Source: CAZOEL01 sp964578835
GTDB lineage: Bacteria > Desulfobacterota > Syntrophobacteria > Syntrophobacterales > Syntrophobacteraceae
DNA: 31,234 nt
NCBI GenBank assembly: GCA_964578835.1
Contig: CAZOEL010000080.1
Coordinates: forward strand, 1-31,234
Direction: 5' to 3'
Shown: in pieces, positions 7,291 through 15,319 of the stretch
Layout: each line of letters opens with the position of its first letter
How positions within the stretch are numbered: position 1 is the stretch's first letter
Translations under genes and position numbers: made by a program
Notes under the pieces: generated by a model
Told to the model about the DNA's origin: nothing
Databases searched by the model: none
What the model saw: the letters and a program-made list of their open reading frames with translations, nothing else

Positions 7291-9186
7291 TTAGATATCC
7301 TTCAGCTTCTTAACTTCCGCTTTTCCGCGTTGCTCCTCCAGCCAAGCCTGCCAGATGAGCCTTTCTTTTTGCGCGAGAATCCGTTTTGAGATAGCTTCCC
7401 TTTCCTTCTCGAAGTCTGCGCTCGGAGTCTGTCTGCCGAGCAACTGAACGACAGCAATCCGGTTGGCGACATCCATAGGGGATTCCGGAAATGGCTTCGC
7501 TTCCTGAAGCTGAAAGACTTTGTTGAGAGCTTCTCCCGTAAATCTTAGATCCTTGTCCGGCTGACGTCTCGAAAACCACCCGGTCTTCTTCACTTCAATA
7601 TTTTTCCCCTTGGCGGCCTCATCCAGACTATTCGCAGTCTTCGCAGCGTCCAGCAACTCGGAAGCTTTCTGCTGGGCCAGGACCTTGGCCTGATCCACCC
7701 GGTAATCCTTCTCCACCCGATCCTTAGCCGTCTCAAAGGGGATGGGCTTAGGCTGCTGGATGGAGACGACCTGAGCGACCAAGAAACCCTGAGGCGTTTC
7801 AATGATATCGCTTATACCATTTTCTTCCAGACCGAAGAGCTTGGTCATGATCTCAGGGGCGGGCGCACTCAGGCCAGGAAGAGAATCCGTGCGAGCCATC
7901 CAGTTTTCGGGAAGCAGCGGCTTCAAATTCTTCTCCTGCGCAGCTTTTTGGACATCTTTGCGAGCATAGGCCATATCCGCAAAATCAATGGCGTTGTTGT
8001 TTGCAACATCACGCGCCTTGTCAGCTTTCAGGCTCGATTCGATTTCAGCTTTCGCCTCTTCAAAAGGCGTTGTCTTTTCCGGCCGCACTTCTTCCACTTT
8101 GATGATGTGAAAGCCGAAAGGAGTCCGCACCAGATCGCTAATCTCACTGGGCTTCAAAGCAAAAGCAGCTTCGGAAAAAGCTTCCACCATGCGGTCGCGT
8201 GGAAAATACCCAAGATCTCCTCCATTCTTTGAAGAACCGGGATCTTGAGAATGCTTTTTGGCAAGCTCGGCAAAATCAGCGCCGCCCTTCGCCTCGGACA
8301 AAACCTTTCGCGCTTCCTCCTGAGCTTTGTTTACTTCCTCTTCCGATGCATCTTCTTTCACGCTGAACAGAATATGGCGAGCCTTCACTTCCGCCTCTTT
8401 ATGGTACTTTTCAGGATGGTCTTCATAGTAGCTGCGGATGTCGTCCTCGGAGAGCTGCGCTTCTCCTTTGTAATCGTCTGTTTTGAATATCACGAACGAG
8501 AATTTACGCTTCTCCGGCTCCATGTACCTCTCCTGATGCGTCTGGTGGAAGCTCTGGAGAGCATTCTCTTCCATCGTCACCTGAGGTTCGAAGGTTTTGG
8601 GGTCAAACTGGGAATAAGCAAGTTGAATCTGGCCATATGTGAAATCGAAATCGGCGCGAAGTTCTTCTTCTGTGACCACCGCACGGCGCTTTATGAAGTC
8701 CTCTATCTTTTCCAACGTGACCTGCTCCGCCATTTGCCGTTCGAAAGCCTCAGGAGTAAGCCGGTTCTGTCGAAGCAAAGAGACATAGAGCTCCTGATCG
8801 AATTTGCCTTCCCTGACAAAGACGGGAAACTCGAGCACCTTTTGCTGAATCTCCTCGGTGGTGGCGGAAAGCCCCATTTCTTCAGCAGATTTCATTATGA
8901 TGATTTGATCCACGAGTCTGTCGAAAGCCTGCTGCTTCAAGTTGAACTGCTCGACCATCTCCGAGGAAAAGGCGTCTCCCAATTGTCTGCGGTAGAGCTC
9001 GACAAGGTCTCTGTAAGAATTCTCATATTCGGCAATACTGATGTAACGCTCGCCAACCTTGGCCACCTGATTCTCATCGGAAGATTTATAAGCGTAGCCG
9101 CCCCAGAAGACGAAGACGATAATAATCAAGCCAAAAGCTATCTTGATCCCCACCGATCTGGCATGTTCTCGAAAGACGTTAAGCAT
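7291..9186 (-). CDS. ppiD: PpiD-like membrane-anchored peptidyl-prolyl isomerase/chaperone
   Basis: The 631-aa protein would help fold exported proteins at the periplasmic face of the inner membrane. Seen: a short cytoplasmic N-terminus, one membrane helix (about 15-31, IKIAFGLIIIVFVFWGG), a SurA-like N-terminal chaperone region with GKFDQELYVSLLRQNRLT (about 127-145), and a PPIC rotamase domain at about 266-367 (KARHILF, GGDLGYF, FGFHIIKV). A second, degenerate rotamase-like segment follows (about 435-475, ISDIIETPQGFLVAQV). Length and order match PpiD (about 620 aa). It is the last gene of a minus-strand run after two GTPases and a PLDc_N protein, starting 64 bp after the latter with AAGGAGG about 7 nt before the ATG. 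Confidence 0.9.
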   Translation of the reverse strand: MLNVFREHARSVGIKIAFGLIIIVFVFWGGYAYKSSDENQVAKVGERYISIAEYENSYRDLVELYRRQLGDAFSSEMVEQFNLKQQAFDRLVDQIIIMKSAEEMGLSATTEEIQQKVLEFPVFVREGKFDQELYVSLLRQNRLTPEAFERQMAEQVTLEKIEDFIKRRAVVTEEELRADFDFTYGQIQLAYSQFDPKTFEPQVTMEENALQSFHQTHQERYMEPEKRKFSFVIFKTDDYKGEAQLSEDDIRSYYEDHPEKYHKEAEVKARHILFSVKEDASEEEVNKAQEEARKVLSEAKGGADFAELAKKHSQDPGSSKNGGDLGYFPRDRMVEAFSEAAFALKPSEISDLVRTPFGFHIIKVEEVRPEKTTPFEEAKAEIESSLKADKARDVANNNAIDFADMAYARKDVQKAAQEKNLKPLLPENWMARTDSLPGLSAPAPEIMTKLFGLEENGISDIIETPQGFLVAQVVSIQQPKPIPFETAKDRVEKDYRVDQAKVLAQQKASELLDAAKTANSLDEAAKGKNIEVKKTGWFSRRQPDKDLRFTGEALNKVFQLQEAKPFPESPMDVANRIAVVQLLGRQTPSADFEKEREAISKRILAQKERLIWQAWLEEQRGKAEVKKLKDI

Positions 9187-9250
9187 GTCTCGTATATACC
9201 TCCTTCAAGGTTTGTTGCTCACAGCAGAGCGAAAGAATTCGACACATTCA

Positions 9251-9484
9251 TTATTTAGATTCGCCATTCACAGTCATGGTCTGCGTTAGAGGTTCCGTAC
9301 TGCGGCGGCCGATGGCTATATAAAACAATGCTCCAAAAAAAGGTAAGGTAGAAACCAGCGCAAACCACAGAATCTTGCTCTTGGGAGTTTTGAAGCGGCG
9401 CTTCGGAATATCCAGGATAGCCCAAAATGTGGGAATTAGGGGAATAGCCAGCACGGCAATCACGATCAAAATTTTAATGGGCAT
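9251..9484 (-). CDS. Two-helix membrane protein, PLDc_N-like
   Basis: This 77-aa protein has two hydrophobic segments (IKILIVIAVLAIPLIPTFWAI and ILWFALVSTLPFFGALFYIA) joined by a basic linker (PKRRFKTPKSK), followed by YIAIGRR. This is the pattern of the phospholipase D-nuclease N-terminal (PLDc_N) membrane domain found alone in many small proteins; such stand-alone copies have no catalytic HKD motif. The start is 3 bp after the stop of the upstream GTPase gene, with AAGGA about 8 nt before the ATG, so the two are very likely translated together. It probably acts as an inner-membrane partner of the GTPases (inference). Confidence 0.7.
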   Translation of the reverse strand: MPIKILIVIAVLAIPLIPTFWAILDIPKRRFKTPKSKILWFALVSTLPFFGALFYIAIGRRSTEPLTQTMTVNGESK

Positions 9485-9487
9485 GGA

Positions 9488-11218
9488 TCAATCCTTCTTC
9501 CTCTCCTCATGCAAAAGGGCAATTGCCGATAACCGCGACTCGAGCTCCCGGCCATATTCTTCCAACCGGCCAATGATCGCATTCAGCTCTTCTTCCCATA
9601 ACTTGGTCAATTCGAGCCTGAGTGAGTCTATAAACTTTTGCGTCCGCCGCTGCAAGAATTTCTTGTAACGACCGTAGAAACGAAATCCCAAAAAAATCTG
9701 AAGCAATAGGTAACTCCCCAACGCGGCGAGACCGACAGGGCTAAAAATAGTGTTGATAATATGCGAAATCAACCGAACCAGTGTTTGCGCTCCCGGCTCT
9801 CGGAGCAAGGCTGCCCACCCGGCCTCGCCGCCGATTGCGAACACAAAGAAAGCGGAGATTACGGAATAGACGCCGTATTGGATCACGCGAAAGCCTCTGG
9901 ATGGAGCAATGCCGCTTGTGACGCGCATCTGCGCATACTGCCGCATTTTCTCACGCATCTCCTCCCATCTGCTTTCCGGATCGAGCATTCCGTGCGCTTC
10001 CTCCACAAATACCGCAGGAAGTCCTCGATGAAGAACTTTGTAGGCCAGACGGTTTTCAAGCCTCTCAATGCCGAGCTTTAGGGATGAGAGAGGCCCGTCG
10101 TCTTTGAAAAGGCCGGCCACCGGACTTTCTTCGCCGCTAACTCTGCCCAACTTTTGCCATTCCTGAATCAACACGGCCAGAATGTAACCAGGTCCTACCA
10201 GATAGAAGGGGCTTGCCTGCCTGGCGAACGCTCGTTGGTCGAAATGCTCGGAAAGCCAGTTGCCCAAGGTCCCGCCACCGACCCGCGTCCACTCCCTCCT
10301 ATCCCCTTCCAGATCATCGATCAGATCCTGAACGATCTGGCGCAGCGAGTTGAGATTGAGGACTTCCTTGTCCAGAGCAGAAAAGAGCTTTTGCACCTCA
10401 ACATCGAGGTTGGCCGTCTTGATCGCCAGGACTTCCTTGATGTCCCGATTCTGGAAAATCTGGCGACGAAATAATCCGAATTGGTTCCAGGGGGAGAGCG
10501 GCGAATCGGGCATCGCCGCATCTCGGGCCGAAATAGCGTATATAAGGGGCTGCGACACGCCATTTTCCGCGAGATGACTCTGAAAGCCGGCGATTACCTT
10601 GGAGAGCCTTTCATAGCCCTTCTCCATCCCTTCATCCAGAAAGAACAAATCCACCTTGTTCAGGACGAAGTAGAAGTTTTGAGCCGCTTTCGGAACTTCT
10701 TTCAAGAAATCGTAAAACCGGGCGTCGGCGTACTTTTCGGGAGAGGAGATCCAGACCAGAACGTCCAGGTGCTCAAGGAACTGCAGCACATGCCTTCGAT
10801 GCTCTCCCTCCAGGCTATCGAAGTCCGGAAGATCGCACAATTGTATTTGCCGGATCGATTCCACTTCATGCGTATGCTCGATCCAAGGCGCCTTGGCGGC
10901 GCGCAGGGAGGGCGGAAGCTCGGCCTCTACATGACGATAGATGAGCACCCTATCGGTTTGCGGACGGCGATGACTGGCCAGAGCAATTTCCGATTCGGCC
11001 AAGGCGTTCATGAGAGTCGACTTTCCCACTCCCGTGCCTCCCAGCAATCCCACCGTGAGAAAACTATCAGCGACGCTATCGAGCCTTCTCCCGATCTTTC
11101 CCGATTCCTCAATGAGGAACCGGCGCTCCTCTGGAGAAAAGGATAGCAGGTTTTCCCGCGTCAGCAGGGATTCGAGTTGTTCCAAGTCTATCTTGAGTTG
11201 TTGAAGGGAATCTTTCAT
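9488..11218 (-). CDS. Dynamin-like/Era-type membrane GTPase B
   Basis: The 576-aa protein has a GTPase domain near its N-terminus: G1 GGTGVGKST (60-68), G3 DLPDFDS (about 130), and G4 NKVD (about 188). A long helical region and a C-terminal pair of hydrophobic stretches follow (VYSVISAFFVFAIGG; then VGLAALGSYLLLQIFLGF). The end is a charged coiled-coil-like tail (about 520-576). This layout of G domain, helical stalk and membrane segment is typical of bacterial dynamin-related and YfjP-type GTPases. It shares with GTPase A the DxPDxDSLE G3 context and a SPEKYAD/SQEKYAD strand, so the two are paralogs that may act as a hetero-oligomer (inference). Cellular role unknown. Confidence 0.75.
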   Translation of the reverse strand: MKDSLQQLKIDLEQLESLLTRENLLSFSPEERRFLIEESGKIGRRLDSVADSFLTVGLLGGTGVGKSTLMNALAESEIALASHRRPQTDRVLIYRHVEAELPPSLRAAKAPWIEHTHEVESIRQIQLCDLPDFDSLEGEHRRHVLQFLEHLDVLVWISSPEKYADARFYDFLKEVPKAAQNFYFVLNKVDLFFLDEGMEKGYERLSKVIAGFQSHLAENGVSQPLIYAISARDAAMPDSPLSPWNQFGLFRRQIFQNRDIKEVLAIKTANLDVEVQKLFSALDKEVLNLNSLRQIVQDLIDDLEGDRREWTRVGGGTLGNWLSEHFDQRAFARQASPFYLVGPGYILAVLIQEWQKLGRVSGEESPVAGLFKDDGPLSSLKLGIERLENRLAYKVLHRGLPAVFVEEAHGMLDPESRWEEMREKMRQYAQMRVTSGIAPSRGFRVIQYGVYSVISAFFVFAIGGEAGWAALLREPGAQTLVRLISHIINTIFSPVGLAALGSYLLLQIFLGFRFYGRYKKFLQRRTQKFIDSLRLELTKLWEEELNAIIGRLEEYGRELESRLSAIALLHEERKKD

Positions 11219-11298
11219 CTTGGTGAAAACCCTTGTGCGAGTATGAAAGGCGACCGATACGGGAAATGCGTTGAACGCTTTGCTGCGCTTCCAGCCGA

Positions 11299-13044
11299 TC
11301 AGTGATGGCTCTCAGCTGAGCGTTGGAGCAGTTTCAAGGCATCTAGGGCGTCTCCGGGCGTCATAGTCGAATTCAAGCATTCGACATACCGATCGCGCTG
11401 CCGGCTCATAACGGACAGGATTCCGCTTCGGTAGCGCAGAGCCAGCTCACGGGCGATCTTCTGGAGCTCGTGATAGACAAAGACCTCGACAGCTCCCCGG
11501 GTGACAAAAGGCGCTATGGCTGAATCGAGCACCGCCTCGATAATGCTTATTCCACCGCCGATTGCGGCCTCAAGGGAGAGAATGAGCCCTCCCCAGAGAA
11601 TGGAAGTCGAATAAATGCCCATTTCCTTGCTTTTGGAAATGCCCTGCGAAAGTTGGCGAAACGTCGTCTCGAGCCAGTTCGCAAGCTTATCCTGCTCCGC
11701 CCACACCTGTTCCTTGATTTCCACGCCTGTAAGCGTTGTCGAAGGATCTCGAAGTTTCTTATAAAGCAAAGAAGCCTCATTTTGAGGAGACAACTGCTCG
11801 AGCGCCGATCGGTTGAAGCTCTCCACCGCCGCCTGTATGGGAGCGAGATCGATCTTATTGCGAATCCTTTGCAGCGCTTCAGCGTGCGTCTCCTGCGATC
11901 TTCCCGAGGTAAGGCCAAGCGCTTTCAGCGGCGCCAGGATGATTTGAGATATAAACCGCCTGGGCTTTCCCAGAAGATCATATTTGCCGAAATGCTTCCT
12001 TATTTCATTTTGGATGTACTCACGGCTTTCTCCCGAAAGCTCCTTTTCCTGCCCATCAAAAAGTCGAAGGCAAGAGGATTTGAACAACTGATCGAGATGT
12101 TCGAGCCACTTCTGAGACTCCCTTTGCTCCTCCTCCAAATGCTCGACGAGTTGACGCATCTCCGCTGCTATCTCTCCCGCCATTCGCCGCCTTTCAGCTT
12201 CCAGAAGCCGATGAGCCTCATCTTCCGAGACCACCTCTGAAAAGGCCGCTGCAAAATCCCGGAATCGGGAATCTTCCGGAAGCCATCCGGCAGGATGAGA
12301 CGCCAGGAAGGGCAGCATCCAGAATCGCTTCTCAGGAATATTAAGATTTCGACTGCTCATGGAAGCAAGCGCTTCTTCTCGGGTCATCCTGTTGTCGGCC
12401 TTGTTGAACAACAGAAAATAGGGTTTTCCTTCCTTGTAAATGCGGTCGAGAAACTGAAAAGGAACATCGTCGGCGTATTTTTCCTGGCTCGTTACGAATA
12501 CGACGACATCCGCGAGCAGATAGAGATCTTCCACCATCTCCCTGTTGCGCGCTTCAAGGCTGTCGAGGTCCGGCGTATCAACGAGGGCAAGATGAGACAA
12601 ATCTTTCCTGAGGTGCTCCAGGACCATCAGTCGTCCCGCAGATCCGGCATACGGCGAAAAACGATGCCCGTCGGGGAAGCTTCGCTCGATCTCCATCGAT
12701 GAAAAAGGAAAGCCTTTCTCGATAGGAGTCGTTTGGTGCGCATAGACCAGAGGACCAAACGTCTTCGGCCGTTCGACGCCGGTCTCGCTCAGAGGCATAT
12801 TGCAAAGGGCGTTGAAGATCGTCGACTTCCCCGTTCCGGTTCCTCCAATGAAAACCACCCAGGCAAATTCTCCCGATTTTTTATATGAAAAAACGGCCCA
12901 TTTCTTGGATAGTTGCTCCCCCAGCCGTTTAATATCCCTGGAAGCATACCTGAGCCCCGGGCTCTGCAGCTTTCTCCAGAGAGAACCGGAATATTGCGGA
13001 AGATTCTCGCTCCGCAGGCTCTTAGATTCAGTATTTTTTTTCAT
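11299..13044 (-). CDS. Dynamin-like/Era-type membrane GTPase A
   Basis: The 581-aa protein starts with a basic region, then G1 GGTGTGKST (67-75), a TTP/ERPKTFGPL switch I region, G3 VDTPDLDSLE and G4 FNKAD, so the nucleotide-binding motifs are intact. A long charged helical region follows. A hydrophobic hairpin lies at about 475-515 (STSILWGGLILSLEAAIGGG, then AVLDSAIAPFV), and the tail is helical. It lies 80 bp upstream of GTPase B, with which it shares the G3 context and the EKYAD strand. The gene starts a four-gene minus-strand run (GTPase A, GTPase B, PLDc_N protein, PpiD). The start ATG has only a weak ribosome-binding site. Membrane remodelling or envelope quality control is possible; nothing in the sequence proves it. 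Confidence 0.75.
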   Translation of the reverse strand: MKKNTESKSLRSENLPQYSGSLWRKLQSPGLRYASRDIKRLGEQLSKKWAVFSYKKSGEFAWVVFIGGTGTGKSTIFNALCNMPLSETGVERPKTFGPLVYAHQTTPIEKGFPFSSMEIERSFPDGHRFSPYAGSAGRLMVLEHLRKDLSHLALVDTPDLDSLEARNREMVEDLYLLADVVVFVTSQEKYADDVPFQFLDRIYKEGKPYFLLFNKADNRMTREEALASMSSRNLNIPEKRFWMLPFLASHPAGWLPEDSRFRDFAAAFSEVVSEDEAHRLLEAERRRMAGEIAAEMRQLVEHLEEEQRESQKWLEHLDQLFKSSCLRLFDGQEKELSGESREYIQNEIRKHFGKYDLLGKPRRFISQIILAPLKALGLTSGRSQETHAEALQRIRNKIDLAPIQAAVESFNRSALEQLSPQNEASLLYKKLRDPSTTLTGVEIKEQVWAEQDKLANWLETTFRQLSQGISKSKEMGIYSTSILWGGLILSLEAAIGGGISIIEAVLDSAIAPFVTRGAVEVFVYHELQKIARELALRYRSGILSVMSRQRDRYVECLNSTMTPGDALDALKLLQRSAESHH

Positions 13045-13232
13045 GGGCGTCAGCTTCGACCTTCAAGTTCTAACAGCAAGTCTACAAAAAACACGGCAAC
13101 GACAAGCCAAGCCAGGGCCTCGCTCATGCGAGTCATACAGCCACGTTGAAATTCTACATCAAAAAGCGCACGGCGGCCACAAGCCAGTCAACGCTTATTG
13201 CAGGCTCGTTCATTTATCAGCCCAAAACCGCA

Positions 13233-13261
13233 TTGACACCCCTTTAAATATATTTCATATT
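13233..13261 (+). promoter_or_regulatory. Sigma70-type promoter of the small lipoprotein gene
   Basis: A perfect TTGACA (13233-13238), a 17-bp AT-rich spacer and CATATT (13256-13261, four of six) lie 40 bp before the lipoprotein ATG. Confidence 0.6.
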
Positions 13262-13300
13262 TCCTAAGCCAATGACAACTCTTGCATAGAGGAAACCGCC

Positions 13301-13537
13301 ATGAGACGAACAAGATTCTTCGCAATCGCCGGCATGCTGCTGTTAAGCTTTGCCCTAATCGGGTGTTCGGGCGGCAAGAAAGCTGAACAAGAGAAAGCTC
13401 AGGAGAAGAAAGCGACGGAACAGGCGGCGGAAGCCATAAAGCAGCATGCCCAAAGGCCTCTCGACAAGGCCCGCTCCGCACAGCAGATAGGCAATGAGAG
13501 AACAAAGGCAATTGATGAAGCCTTGAGCACAAAATAG
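13301..13537 (+). CDS. Small lysine/alanine-rich lipoprotein
   Basis: This 78-aa protein has a signal peptide with a lipobox FALIGC (Cys at 22) followed by SGGKK, so it should be lipid-anchored in the envelope. The mature part is almost entirely charged helix (KAEQEKAQEKKATEQAAEA) with heptad-like Ala and Gln. This resembles small coiled-coil lipoproteins, but no family is recognised. GAGGAAA lies 8 nt before the ATG and a strong promoter precedes it. It is divergent from the GTPase operon, with which it shares the upstream region. Confidence 0.75.
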   Translation: MRRTRFFAIAGMLLLSFALIGCSGGKKAEQEKAQEKKATEQAAEAIKQHAQRPLDKARSAQQIGNERTKAIDEALSTK

Positions 13538-13616
13538 ATCCATCACAGCATACGGCCCCTACCACGATACCCCGGGCAAGGACTGCCGATGCCGCGCAAG
13601 CGCCAGTAGAAGCGTT

Positions 13617-14192
13617 TCAGGTCCCATCGAGATCCATTCTTCTACTCGAGGCCTCGTATGATTCGATCCTATCCAATAGCGCCTCAGGGTCTTCGTCTAC
13701 CTGGATCATTGCGCGGTATTGAGGCATGATGAACTTTTCCGTGACTGCGAAATTAAGAAACCCGATCAATTTATCATAGTAATTCCCTATATTCAAAAGC
13801 CCGCAAGGCTTCCCGTGCATGCCAAGCATCCTCCAGGTGATGACTTCGAAGAGCTCCTCAAGAGTTCCGAGGCCGCCCGGAAGCGCGATGAACCCATCGG
13901 AGAGCTTCGCCATAAGGGCCTTCCGCTCGTGCATGGATGCAACGATCCTCAGATCGGTAAGCCCTCCGTGGGCCACTTCCTTTTCCACCATCATCGATGG
14001 GATGACCCCTATAACCTCGCCACCCTCTTCGAGGACCGCATCGGCAAGTTCTCCCATGATCCCGACACTCGCCCCTCCGTAAACCAGGCCAATTTTCCGT
14101 TTCGCCAGGATTCTCCCGAGCTTCCTTGCCGCATCAACATATATGGACGCCACACCCGGATTTGAGCCGCAGAAGACGCAGATTCTGTTCAT
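13617..14192 (-). CDS. LOG-family nucleotide 5'-monophosphate phosphoribohydrolase (TIGR00730 type)
   Basis: The 191-aa Rossmann-fold protein matches the LOG family, whose members cleave the N-glycosidic bond of (cytokinin) nucleoside monophosphates. Visible hallmarks: CVFCGSNPG at the N-terminus, YGGASVGIMGELADA, MHERKALM and the PGGLGTLEELFE motif (about 104-115). The ATG at 14192 is preferred over an in-frame ATG 24 bases upstream because AAGGAA sits 7 nt before it. Convergent with the small lipoprotein gene. In bacteria the true substrate is often a purine nucleotide; it cannot be read from the sequence. Confidence 0.88.
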   Translation of the reverse strand: MNRICVFCGSNPGVASIYVDAARKLGRILAKRKIGLVYGGASVGIMGELADAVLEEGGEVIGVIPSMMVEKEVAHGGLTDLRIVASMHERKALMAKLSDGFIALPGGLGTLEELFEVITWRMLGMHGKPCGLLNIGNYYDKLIGFLNFAVTEKFIMPQYRAMIQVDEDPEALLDRIESYEASSRRMDLDGT

Positions 14193-14374
14193 GGACCGAT
14201 TCCTTTCCATATTCATATATCGAGCGCAATTAGATCAATAGTAGGCAGAGCTTCAAAATGTGCAAGGCAACAATTCCAATTAGCGCTCTCTGGCCAAACC
14301 CAACGCAAAAAGAGATCTGTAAATTTCGAAAGACGAGCCATCCCGTCCAGCTTAAAATCTCCGCAAGTGGCGCC

Positions 14375-14403
14375 TTGCCATGTCGGATATGCTGCGCCAT
14401 AAT
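14375..14403 (+). promoter_or_regulatory. Sigma70-type promoter of the E1-like/NlpC-P60 pair
   Basis: TTGCCA (14375-14380), 17 bases, then CATAAT (14398-14403); five of six matches in each hexamer. It lies about 85 bp before the preferred ATG at 14489, which argues against the longer open frame that starts upstream of it. Confidence 0.6.
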
Positions 14404-14488
14404 GGAATCGGGTAGAATTGAGCGACTGACGGTCACTCCCGTTTTTTCAATCGAAAAGAGATATCGAAGTGAATGGAAAAAGGAAGCA

Positions 14489-15319
14489 ATGGATCTGATC
14501 GATGGAGCTTACACAGCCGAATTCGCCGGAAAGATTCAGTACGTTATAGAAGACGCTCCCCTTCTCGAATGGGCTGAAGAAAATGGGATCGACCATTGCG
14601 ATGCGCCGGTTAAAGCGCTCGAGAATGGCGTCATTCCGTTGCGTTATTTCAAGAATTTCCACTCGGTGGGCTTTGCCGAGCAGATCCGCATATGCAAAAG
14701 CAAGGTATTTATATGCGGCTGTGGAGGATTGGGCGGGATTCTTATCAACCTTCTGGCGCGAGCTGGAGTGGGGCGTCTATACATGGTGGACGGCGACGCC
14801 TTCGCGCCTTCGAACCTCAATCGCCAATGGCTCTGCGAATCCAAGGAAATCGGCAGATCCAAGGCTGAAGTCGCTTCGGAAAGAGTCCATGCCATCAATC
14901 CTTTCACCAAGACGGAAGCTCTACGGCAAGTGCTCGACGAGCGAAACGCAGTTGGGCTGGCGCAGGGGAGCGACCTTATATTGGATGCGCTCGATAATAT
15001 CGAGGGTCGTTTCATTCTGGCCAAGGCGGCTCGATTGCTTAGCCTTCCGTTCATCCATGCGGCAGTCGCCGGATGGTGGGGACAGATCTGTACGCTACTT
15101 CCCGGATCGAGGATTGACCTGCAAAGCGTATACGGAAAGAAACGCTCCCGCGATTCGACGGAAGACCGGCTCGGCGTCCCCGGTCCCGTCCCCGCGGTAA
15201 TCGGAAGCCTCCAGGCGCTTGAAGCTCTCAGAATCCTCTCGGGTAAAAAGGCGGCTTATGCTGATTCTCTCCTCTATTTCGACGGCGAGAGCGGCAGAAC
15301 GGAAATCGCGCCCCTATGA
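14489..15319 (+). CDS. E1-like adenylyltransferase, ThiF/MoeB/HesA family
   Basis: The 276-aa protein should adenylate the C-terminal glycine of a ubiquitin-like sulfur carrier or a similar acceptor. Seen: the nucleotide-binding CGCGGLGG (77-83 core), VDGDAFAPSNLNRQ (the conserved Asp and Asn-Arg pair), a DALDNIEGR motif, and the C-terminal VIGSLQALEALRIL helix shared with MoeB. The CxxC zinc pairs of MoeB/ThiF are absent: the region holds Arg, Asp and Lys instead. The first ~70 residues are an unrecognised extension. The ATG at 14489 has AAGGAA 4 nt upstream; an open frame to 14258 lies mostly upstream of the promoter. The stop overlaps the start of the NlpC/P60 gene (ATGA). No sulfur-carrier gene is adjacent, so the partner is unknown. 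Confidence 0.85.
   Translation: MDLIDGAYTAEFAGKIQYVIEDAPLLEWAEENGIDHCDAPVKALENGVIPLRYFKNFHSVGFAEQIRICKSKVFICGCGGLGGILINLLARAGVGRLYMVDGDAFAPSNLNRQWLCESKEIGRSKAEVASERVHAINPFTKTEALRQVLDERNAVGLAQGSDLILDALDNIEGRFILAKAARLLSLPFIHAAVAGWWGQICTLLPGSRIDLQSVYGKKRSRDSTEDRLGVPGPVPAVIGSLQALEALRILSGKKAAYADSLLYFDGESGRTEIAPL

Noticed and set aside
8245..9258. A 337-codon plus-strand open frame
   Set aside because: It lies wholly antisense to ppiD, whose rotamase and chaperone motifs are unmistakable; composition is hydrophobic and random, with no ribosome-binding site.
14258..14488. 77-codon N-terminal extension of the E1-like protein
   Set aside because: It precedes and overlaps a good promoter (14375-14403); the ATG at 14489 has a well-placed AAGGAA.
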